From Actinomycetes bacterium (GTDB lineage Bacteria > Bacillota > Sulfobacillia > Sulfobacillales > JAIMBI01): a stretch of DNA of 64,000 nucleotides. The position numbers and the translations under genes are program-made. How positions within the stretch are numbered: the stretch's first letter is position 1; the number at the start of each line of letters is the position of its first letter. The stretch covers positions 19,917-83,916 of the forward strand of contig JAIMBI010000012.1 of NCBI GenBank assembly GCA_023565505.1, written 5' to 3'. Below the pieces are notes generated by a model, which saw only the letters and a list, made by a program, of their open reading frames with translations, was not told where the DNA came from and made no database searches. Shown here piece after piece: positions 32,638 through 40,902 of this stretch.

Positions 32638-33255
32638 TCAGGACGCCGGTCGCGGCATCGTTCGCAACTGATCCAGGAGCGTGCGCAGCCACATCACTTC
32701 CTGCCCGAGCCGCTGCACCAGGCTCCGCTGCTCGAGCAGCTCCTGCTGGTCCGCCAACGACAGCGGCAGGCGCTGGGCCACGGAGTAGGACAGCGTCTCG
32801 GGGTCCCCGGGGATGGGCCAGCGTTCCGCCGGCTCCACGGTGCTGAAGTATTCCGAGGCCAGCGCGTAGGCCTCGTCGACCAGCCGCGGGCCGGGACGGT
32901 CGTCGTTGTCCGGCGCGAAGCGGGCCTGGCCGATCAGCACGCGGGCGCCCTGGCGGTAGGAGAGCAACTGAAACCGTCCGATGCCGACCACCGTGATCCG
33001 CAGGTGGCCGTCGTCGTCGGTGCGGCTCTGCAGGATGCGGGCCGTGGTGCCGACGCTGTGGGGTTCGGTCGGGGCCGCCGGCGCCTCCGTCCCCTTGGCC
33101 AGCACGATCCCGAGCGGCGTGTCGTGCTCCATGCAGTCGGCGACGAGGCGGCGGTACCGGTCGTCGGCGACCGTTACATCCAGGCGCATGCCGGGGTAGA
33201 GCACGGCCTGCACCGGGATCAGCGGCAACGTGATGGTGTCACGGCTCACCGGCAT
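32638..33255 (-). CDS. Stand-alone LON substrate-binding-domain protein
   Basis: 205 residues. 'ITLPLIPVQAVLYPGMRLDVTV', 'GIVLAKGTEAPAAPTEPHSVGTTARILQ', 'LRITVVGIGRFQLLSYRQ' follow the Lon N-terminal (LON/PUA-like) domain; a helical C-terminus 'SLADQQELLEQRSLVQRLGQEVMWLRTLLDQL' matches the Lon-N bundle. No AAA or protease domain follows. ATG 33255 is preferred to ATG 33297 because GAGGTGG precedes it by ~5 nt. These proteins are widespread; role uncertain (substrate adaptor). Confidence 0.87.
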   Translation of the reverse strand: MPVSRDTITLPLIPVQAVLYPGMRLDVTVADDRYRRLVADCMEHDTPLGIVLAKGTEAPAAPTEPHSVGTTARILQSRTDDDGHLRITVVGIGRFQLLSYRQGARVLIGQARFAPDNDDRPGPRLVDEAYALASEYFSTVEPAERWPIPGDPETLSYSVAQRLPLSLADQQELLEQRSLVQRLGQEVMWLRTLLDQLRTMPRPAS

Positions 33256-33456
33256 GCTGTCCACCTCGCCGAAAAGTGATGAGCTTGCTAGCTTCATTCT
33301 ACGGGAAGGCCGGGATCCCTGCCAATCGTCCGGTCGCTCCCCGGCCCCGGTGCCCGGCCGCATGGGCCGGTCGGCCCGTGCGCGGGCCGGATCGGCCCAA
33401 AACTGTTGCATTCCGGGGATCGGAGCCTCAGGATGGACGGTGAAGGAGTGGAGCGC

Positions 33457-34629
33457 GTGCGAGTTTCCGGATTGACGGAGGAACAAGAGCTGTTTCGCGC
33501 CAGCGTGCGCCGGTTCGCGGAGGAACGCGTGGCGCCGCGGGCGGCGGAGATCGACCGGACGGGGGAGTTCCCCTGGGACATCGTGCACCTGCTCGCCGAG
33601 CAGGGGCTGCTGGGCCTGGGGCTGCCCGAGGCGTGCGGCGGCGGCGGCGCCGATCTTTTGACCACGGCTTTGGCCATCGAGGAGGTGTCGCGGGTCTGTG
33701 CCACCTCCGGCGTCCTCGTCGCCGTGCAGCATCTCGGGTCGCTGCCGATCATGATCGCCGGGACGCCCGAGCAGCAGGAGCGCTTCCTGAGCCCCGTGGC
33801 GCGGGGCGAGTGGCTCGCGGCCTTCGCCCTGACCGAACCGGAGGCCGGCTCGGACGCCGCGGCCGGCACCACCCGGGCCGACCCCGTCGAGGGCGGTTGG
33901 TTGCTGCGGGGCACCAAGGTCTTCATCACCAACGGGGGCGTGGCCCGGGTGCTGGTGGTCTTCGCCAAGACGCCGACGCCGGACGGCGGCCGGGCGATGT
34001 CGGCCTTCATCGTCGACGGGGAGGCCCCCGGCCTCAAGGTCGGCCGCATCGAGGAAAAGTTGGGCATCCGCGGGTCCCAGACGGCCCAGCTGCTGTTCGA
34101 AGACGTCTTCGTGCCGAGGGACCAACTCCTGGGACAGCCGGGCGAGGGATTCAAGATCGCCATGCGCACGCTCGACCGGAGTCGGCTGGGCATCGCCGCG
34201 CAGGCCCTCGGCATCGCCCAGGGGGCGTTCGACGCGGCCTTGGCCCACGTGCGCCAGCGGCGCCAGTTCGGCCGGGCCATCGCCGACTTCCAGGGTATCC
34301 AATGGATGCTGGCCGACATGGCCACGCAGATCGAGGCGGGGCGGCAACTTCTCTACCGGGCCTGCCAGGTGGTCGAGGCCGCCGGGTTCGGTCCGACGGC
34401 GTCGCCGGAGGTCACCCGGTTCTCCGCGATGGCCAAACTGTTCTGCTCCGACACGGCCATGCGGGTGACGACGGATGCGGTCCAACTGTTCGGCGGCTAC
34501 GGCTACATCCGTGACTACCCGGTGGAGCGCATGATGCGGGACGCCAAGATCACCCAGATCTACGAGGGGACCAACCAGGTCCAGCGCATGGTCATCTTCC
34601 GCAACCTCCCGGGCCAGCGGGAAGGCTAG
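33457..34629 (+). CDS. Acyl-CoA dehydrogenase no. 4 (short/medium-chain type)
   Basis: 390 residues from GTG 33457 (AAGGAG 8 nt upstream). Classic butyryl-CoA dehydrogenase-like: 'FALTEPEAGSDAAAGTTRADPVEGGWLLRGTKVFITNGG', 'KLGIRGSQTAQLLFEDVFVP', 'RRQFGRAIADFQGIQWMLADMATQIEAGR', 'QLFGGYGYIRDYPVERMMRDAKITQIYEGTNQVQRMVI', with the catalytic Glu in IYEGT. Distinct from the FadE-like nos. 1-3. Divergent from the LON-domain gene; the ~200-bp space between them contains a GCTAGC-centred palindrome at ~33290. Confidence 0.94.
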   Translation: MRVSGLTEEQELFRASVRRFAEERVAPRAAEIDRTGEFPWDIVHLLAEQGLLGLGLPEACGGGGADLLTTALAIEEVSRVCATSGVLVAVQHLGSLPIMIAGTPEQQERFLSPVARGEWLAAFALTEPEAGSDAAAGTTRADPVEGGWLLRGTKVFITNGGVARVLVVFAKTPTPDGGRAMSAFIVDGEAPGLKVGRIEEKLGIRGSQTAQLLFEDVFVPRDQLLGQPGEGFKIAMRTLDRSRLGIAAQALGIAQGAFDAALAHVRQRRQFGRAIADFQGIQWMLADMATQIEAGRQLLYRACQVVEAAGFGPTASPEVTRFSAMAKLFCSDTAMRVTTDAVQLFGGYGYIRDYPVERMMRDAKITQIYEGTNQVQRMVIFRNLPGQREG

Positions 34630-34638
34630 AACCGGCAC

Positions 34639-34674
34639 GGGGCGCGGAGCGACGGATTCGGGCCGCCGCGCCCC
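34639..34674 (+). terminator. Hairpin after acyl-CoA dehydrogenase no. 4
   Basis: GGGGCGCGG / CCGCGCCCC arms (9 bp) with an 18-nt loop just after the stop codon and before rodZ. No T run; moderate support as a terminator. Confidence 0.4.
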
Positions 34675-34732
34675 GCCCGGCGTCGCCGCCGGACGCACCC
34701 CGGGTCGGTGGGACGAAGGAGGTCTAGCGTTC

Positions 34733-35569
34733 ATGGTGTCCGAGCCTCCCGGGAACACGGATATCGGGGCGGTGCTCCGTGCCCGGCGCGAGGCGCTGGG
34801 CCTCAGCCTGGAGGACGTCCAGGCGGCCACCCACATCCGGACCGGATATCTCGAGGCCCTGGAGCAGAACCGGTGGGATCACCTGCCGGCCGAGGTCTAT
34901 GCCCTCGGCTTCCTGCGCACCTACGCCCGGCACCTCGGGTTGGACGCCGAGGACCTGGTACGCGCTTGGCGGGCCGCGCGTCAGGCGGCCGCCCCGGCTC
35001 CGGCGGCAGAGCCGCCCCGAGCGCCCGAGCCGCCTGCCGCCGTCCGCGTTCCGCGGCGCTCGCGCCCGGCCGCCGCCCGCACCGGGGCGCCGCGACCCTG
35101 GGCGTGGGGCGCCGTGGTCGTCGTCCTTTTGGCAGTCCTGGTGGGCGTCGTCGCGGCGCTGCGAGGGCACCGGGCCCCCACGCCGCCTCGCGTGGCGAGC
35201 GGCACGCCGTCCGCCCCCCGCCCGGCCGCCCCGCGCCCCGCCTCGGCCCCGCCGCGGTCCTCGGGGCCGGTGGTCCGGCGGGTGGACGACACCCCCCAGC
35301 TTCTGGCCTACCAGGTGACGCCGGGACCGGTCCGCCTGACCCTCACCTTCTCGGCCCCCTGCTGGGTCGAGGTTTGGGTGGACGGGGTGACCGACAATCC
35401 GGCCGGCCACACGTACGGTCCCGGCGACTCGCTGAACTTGACCGGCCGGTCCCTGCGCCTGCTGCTCGGCAACCCGGGCGGCGCCGCCGCGGTGTTGAAC
35501 GGCCGCACGCTGGGCGTGCTCGGCAGTCCTGGTCAACCCCGCTACCTGAACCTCGTCGCCGGCGGCTGA
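34733..35569 (+). CDS. rodZ: RodZ-like HTH membrane protein
   Basis: 278 residues. 'IGAVLRARREALGLSLEDVQAATHIRTGYLEALEQNRWDHLPAEVYALGFLRTYARHLGLD' (residues ~10-70) is the RodZ Xre-type HTH; residues ~122-142 form one TM helix ('WAWGAVVVVLLAVLVGVVAAL'); a Pro/Ala-rich linker leads to a C-terminal beta domain (DUF4115-like: 'LTLTFSAPCWVEVWVDG ... YGPGDSLNLTGRSLRLLLGNPGGAAAVLNG'). RodZ links MreB to the cell wall machinery. AAGGAGGT precedes ATG. Followed by a D,D-carboxypeptidase gene, in keeping with envelope work. Confidence 0.9.
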   Translation: MVSEPPGNTDIGAVLRARREALGLSLEDVQAATHIRTGYLEALEQNRWDHLPAEVYALGFLRTYARHLGLDAEDLVRAWRAARQAAAPAPAAEPPRAPEPPAAVRVPRRSRPAAARTGAPRPWAWGAVVVVLLAVLVGVVAALRGHRAPTPPRVASGTPSAPRPAAPRPASAPPRSSGPVVRRVDDTPQLLAYQVTPGPVRLTLTFSAPCWVEVWVDGVTDNPAGHTYGPGDSLNLTGRSLRLLLGNPGGAAAVLNGRTLGVLGSPGQPRYLNLVAGG

Positions 35570-35616
35570 CGCATAGAGCCGCCGCTCCGGCCCAGACTAC
35601 GGCCGGAGGGAGCAGT

Positions 35617-36756
35617 ATGGGGACGGGACCGGGCGTATGGATGGCCGGGGTGATGCTGGCGGCCGCGGTGAGCGGGACGCCGACGCCCGGCGCGGCGCCG
35701 CCCCCGTCCTGCGGGTGCCGGGCCGCCGTGCTGATGGACGCCGACACGGGGCAGGTCCTGTACGCGTATCATGCGTACCGCCAGATGGATCCCGCCTCCC
35801 TGACCAAGATGATGACGGCTTACGTCGCCATCCGGGCCGGCCGGCTGGACCGCAGGGTGACCATCAGCCCCCGGGCGGCCGCCACCGGGGGATCGCGGAT
35901 GCACTTGGCCGCGGGCCAGGTGTACACCGAGCTGGACCTGCTCCGGGGTCTCCTGCTCCGCTCCGGCAACGACGCCGCCGTCGCGCTGGCCGAGGCGGTC
36001 GCCGGGTCGGTGCCCGCCTTCGTGGCCCGCATGAACCATGACGCCCGGGCCCTCGGTGCCTACAACACCCACTTCGAGAATCCGCACGGCCTCACGGCCC
36101 CGGGACACTACAGCTCGGCCTACGACCTGGCCCGGATCGCGCGGGCGGCGCTGGCCTTGCCCCTGTTCCAACACCTCGTGAGCTCACCTGCGGATTTCGT
36201 CCGGGAGCTGACGCGCGGGCGCCGACGGGACCTTTACAATACCAACCAACTCCTCGAGACCTTCCCGCCGGCGGACGGCATCAAGACGGGGACGACCAGC
36301 GCGGCCGGCAAGTGCTTGGCGGCCTCGGCCACCGTCTCCGGGACCCAACTGATCACCGTGGTGCTCGACGCGCGTGACCGCTTCGGGGCGGCCCGGGCGC
36401 TTCTCGACTGGGGCTTCCGCTACTTCCGGCCGACCGTGGCGGCTCGGGCGGGACAACCCCTGGCCACGGTTCGGGTCCGGCGCGGGACGGTCCCGGCGGT
36501 GGTCCTCGAGGTCCCCCGCACGGTCCGCGTGCTGGTCCCGGAGGGGGTCGTCCCGAAAGTCTTCGTCGGGGCGCCGGATGCGGTCGCGGCACCGGTGCGG
36601 GCCGGCCAGTCCCTCGGCACGGCCTATGTGTGGGCCGACGACCGCATCGTGCTCGCCGTGCCGCTTCAGGCCGCGGCTGCGGTCCCCCGAAGGCCGGTGC
36701 CGCTGCCGCCCCTGTTCGAGCGCCTGTGGCGCAGCCTCTTCCGCTATCCGCGGTAG
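35617..36756 (+). CDS. D-alanyl-D-alanine carboxypeptidase (DacF-like)
   Basis: 379 residues. Signal-peptide-like N-terminus ('VWMAGVMLAAAVSG'), then penicillin-binding motifs: SxxK 'PASLTKMM' (Ser61), SxN 'LLRSGNDAAVALAE', KTG 'DGIKTGTTSAAGKCLAAS'. The C-terminal domain (~275-360) is the PBP5 C-type stalk. It trims D-Ala from peptidoglycan stem peptides; in spore formers DacF/DacB tune cortex or vegetative crosslinking. The start ATG has GGAGGG upstream. 3' end overlaps pdaB by 13 bp, tail to tail. Confidence 0.92.
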   Translation: MGTGPGVWMAGVMLAAAVSGTPTPGAAPPPSCGCRAAVLMDADTGQVLYAYHAYRQMDPASLTKMMTAYVAIRAGRLDRRVTISPRAAATGGSRMHLAAGQVYTELDLLRGLLLRSGNDAAVALAEAVAGSVPAFVARMNHDARALGAYNTHFENPHGLTAPGHYSSAYDLARIARAALALPLFQHLVSSPADFVRELTRGRRRDLYNTNQLLETFPPADGIKTGTTSAAGKCLAASATVSGTQLITVVLDARDRFGAARALLDWGFRYFRPTVAARAGQPLATVRVRRGTVPAVVLEVPRTVRVLVPEGVVPKVFVGAPDAVAAPVRAGQSLGTAYVWADDRIVLAVPLQAAAAVPRRPVPLPPLFERLWRSLFRYPR

Positions 36757-37499
36757 TCGGGCTCACCCAGCCGCAACAGATCCTCCAGCGTCACGAGACG
36801 GAACCCCTTGCCCCGGAGATCCCGGACGATGACGGGCAGCGCCGCGTCGGTCTGTTTGCAGGTGTCCGACGCATGGAGGAGGACGATGTCTCCCGGATAA
36901 GCCCGCTCCACCACCCGGCGGACGATGGTGTCGACCCCCGGATTCATCCAGTCCCAGGAATCCGTGCCCCAGGTGACTGTGGTGTACCCGAGCGAACGGG
37001 CGGCGGCCAGACTGGTCCGGTTGAAGTCGCCGTTAGGGGGCCGGATGAAGCGGACCGGGCGCCCCGTGAGCTCGCGGAGCACCGCGTCGGCCCGGCGGAT
37101 GTTGGCGACCACGCCGTCGTATCCGAGCCCGGAGAAGTTGACGTGGGCCCATCCGTGGCTTTCCACCTCGAAGCCGTCCCGGACGAGGGTGCGCACGTAG
37201 TCCGGGTGTTGGGCGGCCCACGGCCCCGACAGGAAGAACGTGGCCGGGACATGCTCCCGGACGAGGATGGTCAGGACCTTCTGCGGCATCACCGTTCCCC
37301 ACGAGATGTCGAACGTCAGAGCCAGCGCCCGCTGGTCGGTCTTGACGTCGCGCAGGCTGTAACGGTCCATGGCCGCGACGGCGGCGACGGTGGGCGCCAC
37401 CGCGCGCGCGGCGACGCCGAGGGCGCCCACGGCCAGAGCGCCCCACAGGGCCACGGCCGCGCGCCGGAGCACGCGGCGGGACGGGGCCCACACGCGCAT
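36744..37499 (-). CDS. pdaB: PdaB-like polysaccharide deacetylase
   Basis: 251 residues from ATG 37499 (GGGAGGGG six nt upstream); ATGs at 37505 and 37523 are alternatives. One N-terminal hydrophobic segment, then the NodB domain: 'ALALTFDISWGTVMPQKVLTILV' (TFDISWG is the PdaB-type motif 1, with Ser in place of the second Asp-Asp-Gly form), 'GFEVESHGWAHVNFSGL' (HxxxH), 'FIRPPNGDFN', 'TWGTDSWDWMNPG', 'IVLLHASD'. PdaB is a sporulation-specific deacetylase-like protein needed for cortex stability. Confidence 0.9.
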   Translation of the reverse strand: MRVWAPSRRVLRRAAVALWGALAVGALGVAARAVAPTVAAVAAMDRYSLRDVKTDQRALALTFDISWGTVMPQKVLTILVREHVPATFFLSGPWAAQHPDYVRTLVRDGFEVESHGWAHVNFSGLGYDGVVANIRRADAVLRELTGRPVRFIRPPNGDFNRTSLAAARSLGYTTVTWGTDSWDWMNPGVDTIVRRVVERAYPGDIVLLHASDTCKQTDAALPVIVRDLRGKGFRLVTLEDLLRLGEPDYRG

Positions 37500-37620
37500 C
37501 AACATCCCCTCCCGCATCCTCAACCGCGCCTCTGGCTACGGTCTACGCCGGGCCCCGGCGCGACAGACCGGCAGGACACGCCGGGTGATGCGGGCAGGAA
37601 ACGGGACGACCTGCGGCGAA

Positions 37621-37651
37621 TGTTAACCCAAATGCTTACATCTGGTTAACG
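37621..37651 (+). promoter_or_regulatory. BirA operator upstream of birA-bioY
   Basis: TGTTAACC, 15 nt, GGTTAACG: a near-perfect dyad matching the known BirA (biotin repressor) box of two GTTAAC-type half sites separated by 14-16 nt. It lies ~30 bp before the chosen birA start. Biotinyl-AMP-loaded BirA would bind here and repress its own transcript and the biotin transporter gene bioY. Confidence 0.88.
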
Positions 37652-37680
37652 GATACGGGTCCGTGCCGGGGGGTGGCACC

Positions 37681-38673
37681 GTGGGGACCGAGGACCGGCG
37701 CCGCTGGCTGGCCCGCCGCTTAGCGGCGGCCGACGGGTTCGTGTCGGGCGCCGTCTTGGCGGAGGAGCTGGGCGTCAGTCGGGTGGCGGTCTGGAAGCAG
37801 GTCCGGCGGCTCAGGGCGGAGGGCTACGCCGTCGACACGTCCGACGACGGCTACCGGCTCCGGATTCGCCCGGACGGCCTCCTCCCCGAGGAAGTCCGTT
37901 TCGGGCTGGACACCCGGGCGTTCGGGCAAAGCGTCGAGGGGCACCGGATCACGGCCTCGACCAACAGCGTGGCGCGCGCGGCCGCCGAGGACGGCGCCCC
38001 GCACGGGCATCTGGTGCTGGCGGAAGAGCAGACGCAGGGCCGGGGGCGGCGCGGCCGCACCTGGGTGTCCCCGCCGGGCGGCCTATGGTTTTCCCTCGTG
38101 CTGCGCGAGGGCTTGGCCGTCGCGGAGCTGCCGCTGCTGAGCGGAGCGGTCGGCGTGGCCGTCGCCGACGCGCTGGCGCGCCTGGGGGTGGCGGCGCGAA
38201 TCCGGTGGCCCAACGACATCCTGGTGGGGGAGCGGAAGTGCGGGGGCATCCTGCTCGAATTGGCCGGGGAGGCCGAGGCTCTCACCTATGCCGTCGTGGG
38301 CATCGGTCTCGACGTCAACGTGCGGCCGGCGGACGCCGAGCCGGCTCTGGCGGGGTCCACCACCAGCCTGGCCGAGGCGGTGGGACGGCCGGTGGACCGG
38401 CGGCGGCTCTTGCAGGAGCTCTTGGTTCAGCTCGAGCGGTGGTGCGGCGCCGTGCGCACCGCGCCGGGCGCCGTTCTGGCTGCCTGGCGGGCGCGCGACG
38501 CCCTGGCCGGCCGGTGGGTCCGGGTGGTCCAGGGCGACACCGCCGTTGAGGGCGAGGCGTTGGGCATCGGCGACGAGGGGGGGCTCCGGCTGAAGCTGCC
38601 GGACGGCCGGGTGGTCTCCCGGTGGAGCGGCGACGTCGTCCTGGTGGAGACCGCCAGGCCTCCGTCGGCGTAG
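37681..38673 (+). CDS. birA: Bifunctional biotin protein ligase/biotin repressor
   Basis: 330 residues from GTG 37681 (G-rich site 7 nt upstream; GTG 37663 is an alternative). Residues ~10-60 are a winged HTH ('GFVSGAVLAEELGVSRVAVWKQVRRLRAEGYAVDT'), so it is the group II repressor type. The ligase core has 'STNSVARAAAEDGAPHGHLVLAEEQTQGRGRRGRTWVSPPGGLWFSLVL' with the GRGRxGRxW biotinyl-AMP loop and 'RWPNDILVGERKCGGILLEL'. The C-terminal SH3-like domain ends the protein. It joins biotin to acetyl-CoA/propionyl-CoA carboxylase BCCP and represses through the BirA box just upstream. Confidence 0.95.
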   Translation: MGTEDRRRWLARRLAAADGFVSGAVLAEELGVSRVAVWKQVRRLRAEGYAVDTSDDGYRLRIRPDGLLPEEVRFGLDTRAFGQSVEGHRITASTNSVARAAAEDGAPHGHLVLAEEQTQGRGRRGRTWVSPPGGLWFSLVLREGLAVAELPLLSGAVGVAVADALARLGVAARIRWPNDILVGERKCGGILLELAGEAEALTYAVVGIGLDVNVRPADAEPALAGSTTSLAEAVGRPVDRRRLLQELLVQLERWCGAVRTAPGAVLAAWRARDALAGRWVRVVQGDTAVEGEALGIGDEGGLRLKLPDGRVVSRWSGDVVLVETARPPSA

Positions 38674-38715
38674 CGGCCGCGGCTGTCCCGGCAACGCGGC
38701 GACACGAAGCGATAC

Positions 38716-38747
38716 GAAGCGAAGAAGCGAAGAAGCGAAGAAGCGAA
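38716..38747 (+). repeat. 8-bp tandem repeat (GAAGCGAA x4) in bioY leader
   Basis: Four exact head-to-tail copies of GAAGCGAA, with a partial copy before and 'GGAG' after, between birA and bioY. The period is not a multiple of three and the tract is purine-rich and unlike its surroundings. It lies ~20 nt upstream of the bioY ATG, so copy-number change could alter leader length or translation. Confidence 0.8.
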
Positions 38748-38765
38748 GGAGAGAACGCAAGGCGC

Positions 38766-39305
38766 ATGGAGAAAGTCCGTTATCTAGTCTATGCGGGGCT
38801 GATGGCCGCCCTGACGGCGGTCGGCGCGTTGACGGCGATCACGATCCCGGCGCTGACCCCGGTACCGTTCACGTTGCAGGTGCTGGCCGTCTATCTGACC
38901 CTGGGTCTTCTGCCTCCGCGCTACGCGGCCGCCGCCCAGCTGGCGTATCTGGCGCTCGGCGCGCTGGGCCTCCCGGTCTTCGCCGGGGGCGCGCGCGGCG
39001 TGGGCATTCTCGTGGGCCCGTTCGCGGGATACCTGTGGGCCTATCCGGTGGCGGCCGGGATCGGCAGCTGGCTGGCCCACCGGCCGGTCCGCGGCAGCCT
39101 CGTCGCCGGCTTGCTGGCTGCCCTGCTGCTCATCTACGCGGGCGGTGTGGCGGGCCTGGTCGCCGTGGCCCACTTGTCCCTGGCCAAGGCCGTGTTGGCG
39201 GGCGTGGTGCCGTTCGTGGCGTGGGACGCCGTGAAGGCGGTGGTGGCGTATCCCGTCATCCGTCAAGTCCGCCGCGTGGTGACGGCCCGCGCGGCCGAGG
39301 CCTAG
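38766..39305 (+). CDS. bioY: Biotin transporter BioY
   Basis: 179-residue membrane S-component of an ECF biotin transporter (or solo BioY). Six hydrophobic helices; signature 'TLQVLAVYLTLGLLPPRYAAAAQLAYLALGALGLPVFAGGARGVGILVGPFAGYLWAYPVAA' with the family motif G(L/V)PVFAGG.GG...L.GP..GYL. C-terminal 'VPFVAWDAVKAVVAYPV' is the expected PFxxxDxxK end. Downstream of birA and probably under the same BirA box. Confidence 0.94.
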   Translation: MEKVRYLVYAGLMAALTAVGALTAITIPALTPVPFTLQVLAVYLTLGLLPPRYAAAAQLAYLALGALGLPVFAGGARGVGILVGPFAGYLWAYPVAAGIGSWLAHRPVRGSLVAGLLAALLLIYAGGVAGLVAVAHLSLAKAVLAGVVPFVAWDAVKAVVAYPVIRQVRRVVTARAAEA

Positions 39306-39353
39306 GACCGCCGGGAGGCGCAGGCGCCGCCGGCGGCCCGCGGCCCCGGCCCC

Positions 39354-39394
39354 ACCGGCCCGATCCCCGCCCGCGCGGCGGGGACCGGGCCGGT
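39354..39394 (+). terminator. Strong hairpin after bioY
   Basis: Two 8-bp helices (ACCGGCCC/GGGCCGGT and TCCCCGCC/GGCGGGGA) separated by a 2x2 internal loop, with a 5-nt loop. Fits a terminator of the birA-bioY unit, though no T tract follows. The rest of the 257-bp gap to the MFS gene holds no gene I can see. Confidence 0.6.
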
Positions 39395-39562
39395 AGGCCG
39401 TGTCGCGCCGGGCGACACCCGACGCCGCCGGGCGCGGGCGGAGATCCGGGATCCGCCCGGCGTGCGGGTCGCGGGAAGGAAAAGTCCTCCGGCCGACGAA
39501 TTCCTGAAGACAGTCCAAAAGTGTCGGGGCGGCACCCCGTCGGCGTCGAAAGGAGGCGCGCC

Positions 39563-40798
39563 GTGGCCGCCACCCCCGCGTCCGTTTACGGCCTGAGGGA
39601 CTTTCGACGCCTGTGGTTCGCCGAAGTGGTGTCCAAGGCCGGCTCCAATCTCACGGAGGTCGCCCTGGCCGTCCTGGCCTTCCGTCTGGCCGGGGACAAG
39701 ACGCTCGCCTATGCCGGCGTCCTCTTCGTCGACCTCCTGCCGGCCGCGCTCCTGGGCTGGGCCGGGGGCCTGCTGGCCGACCGGCTCGACCGTCGCCGCC
39801 TGCTCGTGGCGGTCAACCTCGTGCGAGGCGTCCTGGTCGCCTCCATCCCGTTGGTCGGGACACTCTGGTGGGCCTACGTTGCGGTGTTCCTGAGCCAGGT
39901 CGGGGCGGTCGCGTACCGGCCCACCCTGAAGGCCTTGATCCCGGAGGCGGTCGGCCCGGAGCGGATCCTCGCGGCCAATGCGGCGCTCGAGGTCGGCACC
40001 AGCGCGGTCGACATCCCCGCCTACCTGCTGGGAGCCGCCTTGCTCCTGAATATTGGGCTGATGCCCACCTTCCTCGGGGACGGCGCCAGCTTCGCGGCGG
40101 CGGCGGCCGCCGTGGCCGGTCTGAGCGGGGGCCTCGGCCGAGCGCCGGCGCCGGCCGAGACCGGGGATACGCCCCGGGGCATGTGGGAGGACGTGAGGGC
40201 CGGCATCGCGTATCACGGCGAGCACCGGGTCCTGCTCCGGCTACTGCTCCTGTTCATGCTGGGGGCCTTCGGCCTGGTCGGGGTCAACGTGTTGTCGGCC
40301 GCGTTCGTGCACGACGTCCTGCGCGGCCCGGAAGGGCTCCTGGGCTGGCTGCTCGCCGCCCTCGCGGCCGGTCGATGGGTGGCGGGATGGGCGATGGGCC
40401 GCTTGGCGCCGCCGCCGCGTGCCTATCCGCTGTGGGTTTGGCGCGGGTTCGCCTCGGCCGGGGTGTGGCTGCTCCTCCTGGCCACGGCCCCGGCCTTCCC
40501 CTTGGCGGTGCTGTTGTTCATGGGGTTGGGTCTGGCGAACGGCCTCCTGGTGGTCCCGCTCAACGCGTGGATTCAGGGAATGGTGCCGTTGGCCATGCGC
40601 GGGCGGGTCTACGCGGCCCGAGCCACCGGGCTGGCCTGGGCCGGCGCGGCCTCCGTCGGCCTGACCGGCGTCCTGGCGACAGCCTGGGGGGTCCGCTGGA
40701 CCCTCGCCATCCTTGCCGCCTTCGTGTTCCTCGTCAGCGCCTGGGCCTGGGGTTGGCTGTCGGCGGAGGTCCCGGCCGCCGGGACGCTCGGCTCCTGA
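39563..40798 (+). CDS. MFS transporter
   Basis: 411 residues, GTG with AAAGGAGG upstream. About 12 hydrophobic helices; 'GLLADRLDRRRLLVAVNLVRG' is the MFS loop 2-3 motif (G.laDr.dRR). 'RDFRRLWFAEVVSKAGSNLTEVALAVLAFRL' is typical of the MFS_3/enterobactin-exporter-like group (DHA type). Likely a drug or metabolite efflux pump; substrate unknown. No regulator gene adjoins it. Confidence 0.9.
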   Translation: MAATPASVYGLRDFRRLWFAEVVSKAGSNLTEVALAVLAFRLAGDKTLAYAGVLFVDLLPAALLGWAGGLLADRLDRRRLLVAVNLVRGVLVASIPLVGTLWWAYVAVFLSQVGAVAYRPTLKALIPEAVGPERILAANAALEVGTSAVDIPAYLLGAALLLNIGLMPTFLGDGASFAAAAAAVAGLSGGLGRAPAPAETGDTPRGMWEDVRAGIAYHGEHRVLLRLLLLFMLGAFGLVGVNVLSAAFVHDVLRGPEGLLGWLLAALAAGRWVAGWAMGRLAPPPRAYPLWVWRGFASAGVWLLLLATAPAFPLAVLLFMGLGLANGLLVVPLNAWIQGMVPLAMRGRVYAARATGLAWAGAASVGLTGVLATAWGVRWTLAILAAFVFLVSAWAWGWLSAEVPAAGTLGS

Positions 40799-40860
40799 CC
40801 GTCCCGAGGCGCTGGCAGCCGCACCAGAGGTTTTCAAGGAACCGAGGAAACATTCGATGT

Positions 40861-40866
40861 TATACT
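40861..40866 (+). promoter_or_regulatory. Candidate -10 box upstream of membrane protein/ftsH-like pair
   Basis: TATACT in an AT-richer stretch ('CGATGTTATACTTCC') ~36 bp before the GTG of the next gene. No convincing -35 at 17-bp spacing. Weak candidate. Confidence 0.3.
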
Positions 40867-40902
40867 TCCAGGCGCGACAGGGTTGTCCGGGGAGGTGAGG
40901 GC

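Noticed and set aside
33285-33300. Earlier ATG (33297) for the LON-domain gene
   Set aside because: No ribosome site; ATG 33255 has GAGGTGG at correct spacing and sits at the domain start.
38700-38760. Tandem repeat as a CRISPR or satellite array
   Set aside because: Unit is 8 bp with no spacers; only four copies in a leader region.
40831-40866. TTTTCA as the -35 partner of TATACT
   Set aside because: Spacing is 24 bp, far from the usual 16-18.
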